A DNA stretch of 64,000 nucleotides. It comes from Perilla frutescens. Lineage: Eukaryota; Streptophyta; Magnoliopsida; Lamiales; Lamiaceae. A model generated the notes under the pieces. That model worked only from the letters and a program-made list of their open reading frames with translations, searched no databases and was not told the origin of the DNA. Both the position numbers and the translations under genes were made by a program. The stretch lies in assembly GCA_026008535.1 (NCBI GenBank), contig BRKX01000002.1, positions 34,897,501 to 34,961,500 on the forward strand, given 5' to 3'. Shown in pieces: positions 60,894 through 64,000 of this stretch. Each line of letters starts with the position of its first letter. Position 1 is the stretch's first letter.

Positions 60894-62537
60894 TCATATT
60901 TCTGCATCCAAAGAGGTAGCAGAAGCTGATCTCGGAGGAATGCCCTGCTGATTCCTGAAAACATTCAAAGGGTCGATTTTCGTCTTAGCTCTTACAAGTC
61001 TATCATAGTTTTTCAAGAAATACTTCTCACCCCAAGTCCTTGCAACCTCAACAGCATCATCAACTGGTGCACTGCTGTTCAGCATGCCCACAAATCCAAG
61101 ATCAAGGTCCATGTAGTTGACATAAGCTGCCCTCGGGCCAGACGAGACGTGAGGTGCCATTGCACTGTAGAATCCCCTGATCCAAGCTATATAATCATGA
61201 CTTTTGCCATTGTCAACTTCATTCCATCCCACCAGATATTGGATTGTGAAAAAGTTGCCTTTTCTGTGAGGGAAAGCAATAGATTCACTGCTAATTTTGT
61301 GCATGGCTCCTCCATAAGGGTCTAAAATAACATACCCTTTTGGCTCTTTCAGAAGAATTTCTACTGCAGATTTTATACCATTAGTGGAAATGAGAGTTCT
61401 CACATAATCTGATTTGCCTTTGAAGTAGTTCTTCCCCTCCAGAAACCTCTCTTTCAAGCTCAAAATCGTGCTCCCATTTTCGAGCCCTGAGAAGTAGAGA
61501 ATGGACTCAATCCAGCTCATTTCCTTGCATTCTGCCTCCAATATTTCCAATTCAGGAAAGGTTTCATTCAAAATTTTGAGTGCTTCTGCTTTGGTTCCTA
61601 AGTAGAAGCCCTTGAATGTAGCTGTGATCCCTGCAGCTTTCGCCTCAGGCAACAAGGCCCCAAGGAAACACGACAGATAAAATCCATCATCCAGCTGCGG
61701 GGCAACATGTTGCCACTTGTTAACTAGATCCAATAAACGACCTTCAGATCTAGCCCTCGACACAATGAAACCAGTCACGCGCTCTGGCACTCTCTGTAGG
61801 CTGATTTTCCACGCGTAGACAACTCCCCAGTTGCCTCCCCCGCCTCCACGGATGGCCCAAAACACATCGTCCCCCATGGCCGCCCTGTCTAGCAAATGCC
61901 CCTCTGCGTCAATCAGAAGGGCATCCACCACATTGTCGGCAGCAAGGCCATATTTTCTTGAAAGTAGGCCAAATCCACCACCTGCAATGTGGCCTCCTAT
62001 CCCCACTGTGGGGCAAGACCCCGCGGAGAACCCGTGCCATGGGCTCGACTCAGCAATGGCAAAGTAAGTCTGGCCTAAAGTTGCACCTCCCTCAACCCAA
62101 GCAAATTCTGATTCCAAGTCCACAGAGACTCGATCAAGGTTCATCATGTCAATCAACACGAACATCGATCCATCACTGGCTATATACGACGAGCCCTCGT
62201 AGCTATGGCCACCGCACCTCACTCTAATCTCCCACGATCCACGCCTGCAACACACAACACTAGCGACCAGCTGCTGCCTGCTCTCTGGCATGATGATGGC
62301 CACCGGCTTAGGGGTCGAGGCGCCTGCAAAACGCAGATTTTGGATGGAGAAATCGAGCAGTCTGAAGTAGGTAGTTGGATCATTTGCAGGAGTAGGGTAG
62401 AGAGAGAAGTTAAACACACTGTGATCAACCAAACAAGACTCGAGAACACCTACATTATCATGGCTGCAGAGTGCATGAACAAGAATCTGCATGCAGATGA
62501 TCAAAGATAGCAGCATATTTGTTGAAAGATTCTTCAT
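60894..62537 (-). CDS. Berberine-bridge-enzyme-like FAD oxidase, intronless, complete
   Basis: BBE-like enzymes are secreted or vacuolar flavoproteins that oxidise substrates such as alkaloids, monolignols or oligosaccharides. The frame is 547 residues, close to the usual plant length (about 530-550). Residues 1-25 form a signal peptide (hydrophobic LLSLIICMQILVHALC). The two FAD attachment residues are present: His111 in RCGGHSYEG and Cys175 in SAGSCPTVGIGGH, so bicovalent flavinylation is expected. The FAD-binding region runs about 70-250 and the C-terminal BBE part carries YVNYMDLDLG at 472-481. Cys35 and a CC pair at 96-97 may form the N-terminal disulfide of the family. NFS, NET, NGS and NSS sequons fit a secretory route. 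Intact, without frameshifts; the substrate cannot be read from sequence. The start is the first ATG before the signal peptide. Confidence 0.95.
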   Translation of the reverse strand: MKNLSTNMLLSLIICMQILVHALCSHDNVGVLESCLVDHSVFNFSLYPTPANDPTTYFRLLDFSIQNLRFAGASTPKPVAIIMPESRQQLVASVVCCRRGSWEIRVRCGGHSYEGSSYIASDGSMFVLIDMMNLDRVSVDLESEFAWVEGGATLGQTYFAIAESSPWHGFSAGSCPTVGIGGHIAGGGFGLLSRKYGLAADNVVDALLIDAEGHLLDRAAMGDDVFWAIRGGGGGNWGVVYAWKISLQRVPERVTGFIVSRARSEGRLLDLVNKWQHVAPQLDDGFYLSCFLGALLPEAKAAGITATFKGFYLGTKAEALKILNETFPELEILEAECKEMSWIESILYFSGLENGSTILSLKERFLEGKNYFKGKSDYVRTLISTNGIKSAVEILLKEPKGYVILDPYGGAMHKISSESIAFPHRKGNFFTIQYLVGWNEVDNGKSHDYIAWIRGFYSAMAPHVSSGPRAAYVNYMDLDLGFVGMLNSSAPVDDAVEVARTWGEKYFLKNYDRLVRAKTKIDPLNVFRNQQGIPPRSASATSLDAEI

Positions 62538-63049
62538 TTAAACGTCGTTTTCTGTCAATTTATCAAGATGCTTATGCAGAAATGAAGCAACACCGCCATT
62601 TTAAGGGAGAGGTTAGCGAATCAATACGCCGTTTGAAGACAAAAGGATGGAGAGATCAATGCAGCAGCAGATTACTACGCGGCCGGCCTATTTTATTTAT
62701 TTTTTTGATTCAGACATTAACTTAAACAGACAAATAAGGTACAAAATGTGTATTTTTTTTAGGATTGATGAACTAAACAGACAAATGCATGAAACGAGGC
62801 CTGCCTTTATTCTTGATATTTTATGTAGTTCGTTGGTGAATGGTTTCGTAATCATTTGTCAATGAAGAGTTGGCCGCAAAAGTACTCAGCCATTTTTATA
62901 ATTATGCAGAATAGTTGCAGACTTTACTTGAAGAAAGTTATCAAAAAAATAAAGTTAAATTATATGTTTGTGTTGTTTTAAGTCCAAAATCAGCTCTAAA
63001 ATATTAAAATCCCATTTCTAGTTCATGGCATGAAGTAAGAAGTCCTACT
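62538..63049. other. Upstream region of the BBE-like gene
   Basis: Expected promoter of the BBE-like gene on the minus strand. No clear TATA box at typical spacing; an AATAAATAAAATA stretch lies about 150-165 bp upstream. No other gene. Confidence 0.4.
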
Positions 63050-63317
63050 TATGTCAAAACAGTTTTGTATTAAGAAATTACATTTCATATGTATATTCAA
63101 CCTTAGCCTGCCAAACCTACTTGATTTTGTAAATTAAACAAGAATCATAGAACAACTCATGAATCCAAAAGAGAAGAAAGAGTACATTTCAAAAAGTGCA
63201 AAAAGTGAGAGGCACAAGCCCTAGGCTAACATACTTAAAGAGATACATTAGGACAATAAGTAAAAGATTAAACTACCCTTAATGATAAAACAAAAATACA
63301 TACTTATATTTCCAACA
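63050..63317 (-). mobile_element. Copia 3' LTR (approximate right-hand part)
   Basis: Starting at 63317 and reading leftwards on the minus strand, the sequence begins TGTTGGAAATATAAGTATG directly after a purine-rich tract (GAGCTTGAGAGAGG), the usual polypurine tract plus TG start of a copia LTR. The inner LTR end is uncertain; 63050 is a guess. Confidence 0.5.
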
Positions 63318-64000
63318 ACCTCTCTCAAGCTCAAGATGTCGCTACAAGGAGCATCAAGAGTTTGTTCAATAAGAAACGAAAATGCGGAAGCAGAAGAGAC
63401 TTGGTGAATAAATCGACAATCTGTGATGAGGAGGTGACGAAGGAAAGTGTGAGAACGCCAACTCACAAATGATGTCGGGTGAGATGACAATCGATCTTAA
63501 TATGCTTGGTTCGTTTATGGAAAACGGAGTTATGAGCAATCTGACTACCACTCTTATTGTCACAATACATAGGAGTTGGATCATGAATGAGGACTCCCAT
63601 ATCAGCAAGCAACCAACAAAGCTAAACAATCTCAGTGGTGGTGGAAGCCATGGCTCGATACTCGACTTCAGTAGAAGAACGAGAAACGACATGTTGTTTC
63701 TTGCTCTTCCAAGAGATGATAGAATCACCAAGGAATACACAAATCCCAGTGGTAGACTTTCGATCAATAGGGCCACTAGCCCAATCCAATCAGCATCAGA
63801 AAGATGCGCAATACAAGAGAGGAGGTAGATGGAAATAATAAACTATGAAAGATAGTACCTCGAAGATATCACAGAATGCGGAGCCCAATGGATGGTGGTG
63901 GGAGCAGAAACAAACTGACTAACAATGTGAACAACATAAATAATATCTAGACGAGAGATAGTGAGATAAACCAAGCTTCCAACTATAGTGCAGTCGGTCA
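63318..64000 (-). pseudogene. Copia retrotransposon pol remnant (reverse transcriptase end and RNase H)
   Basis: The minus strand encodes the usual copia order. TDCTIVGSLVYLTISRLDI lies at the right edge, then an SKKQHVVSRSSTEVEYRAMA RNase H start near 63,690-63,640, then MYCDNKS and TKHIKIDCHL near 63,570-63,480, ending at a polypurine tract. In-frame stops and shifts occur (for example TAG after TEIV, and a stop after TRHHL), so it is dead. The 5' part lies outside the window. Confidence 0.8.

Noticed and set aside
61831..62510. Plus-strand frames across the BBE-like gene
   Set aside because: Antisense shadows of a well-supported minus-strand gene.
1..64000. CRISPR array, prokaryotic operons or riboswitches
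   Set aside because: The genes have plant introns and no regularly spaced identical repeats of that type occur; tandem repeats seen are plant satellites, microsatellites or transposon parts.

Overview
The window is nuclear DNA of a flowering plant, probably a eudicot. It is AT-rich, the genes are split by GT-AG introns, and families confined to or typical of plants are present: a PX-PH phospholipase D zeta, a MORF organellar RNA-editing factor and a berberine-bridge-enzyme-like oxidase. Plant transposon classes (hAT, Mutator, CACTA-like, copia, LTR/LARD) fill the spaces. Species cannot be named from sequence alone.

Layout. 1-12.3 kb: AT-rich, repeat-dominated DNA with two tandem-repeat blocks, a 1.1-kb inverted-repeat element with a 9-bp target duplication, a complete non-autonomous hAT element, a CACTA-like end, and two stretches of exon-like DNA of an unrecognised family (about 5.3-6.05 kb and 9.99-11.87 kb). 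12.3-22.9 kb: a complete 20-exon PLD-zeta gene on the minus strand. 24.4-26.7 kb: a two-exon minus-strand gene for a Gly/Ser/Asn-rich protein with DPF/FG-type motifs and a C-terminal TPR region. 28.7-42 kb: a transposon nest with a decayed FAR1/MULE-type element, a gypsy-like LTR fragment and a 4.74-kb LTR element with intact 5-bp target duplication but no recognisable gag-pol. 42.9-45.0 kb: a complete four-exon MORF3-like gene (minus). 45.9-46.1 kb: a small intronless gene (minus). 49.1 and 59.6 kb: two related small minus-strand genes of unknown function, each with a TATA box about 75-95 bp upstream. Between them lie MITEs, a SINE-like sequence, a long inverted-repeat element, a second copy of the 10-11.7 kb exon-like block (52.5-54.26 kb), a second hAT element and a second CACTA-like end. 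60.9-62.5 kb: an intact, intronless BBE-like oxidase gene (minus). 63.0-64.0 kb: the 3' end of a decayed copia element (minus), running off the right edge.

All confidently called host genes lie on the minus strand. They do not form an operon or obvious cluster: lipid signalling (PLD), probable membrane-traffic adaptor (TPR protein, inferred), mitochondrial RNA editing (MORF) and secreted flavin oxidase (BBE-like) look like an ordinary plant gene series separated by transposon insertions. I found no convincing novel multi-gene system. The most unusual items are the repeated unidentified exon family, the paralogous small-protein pair, and several transposon insertions whose empty sites are preserved in neighbouring duplicated copies.
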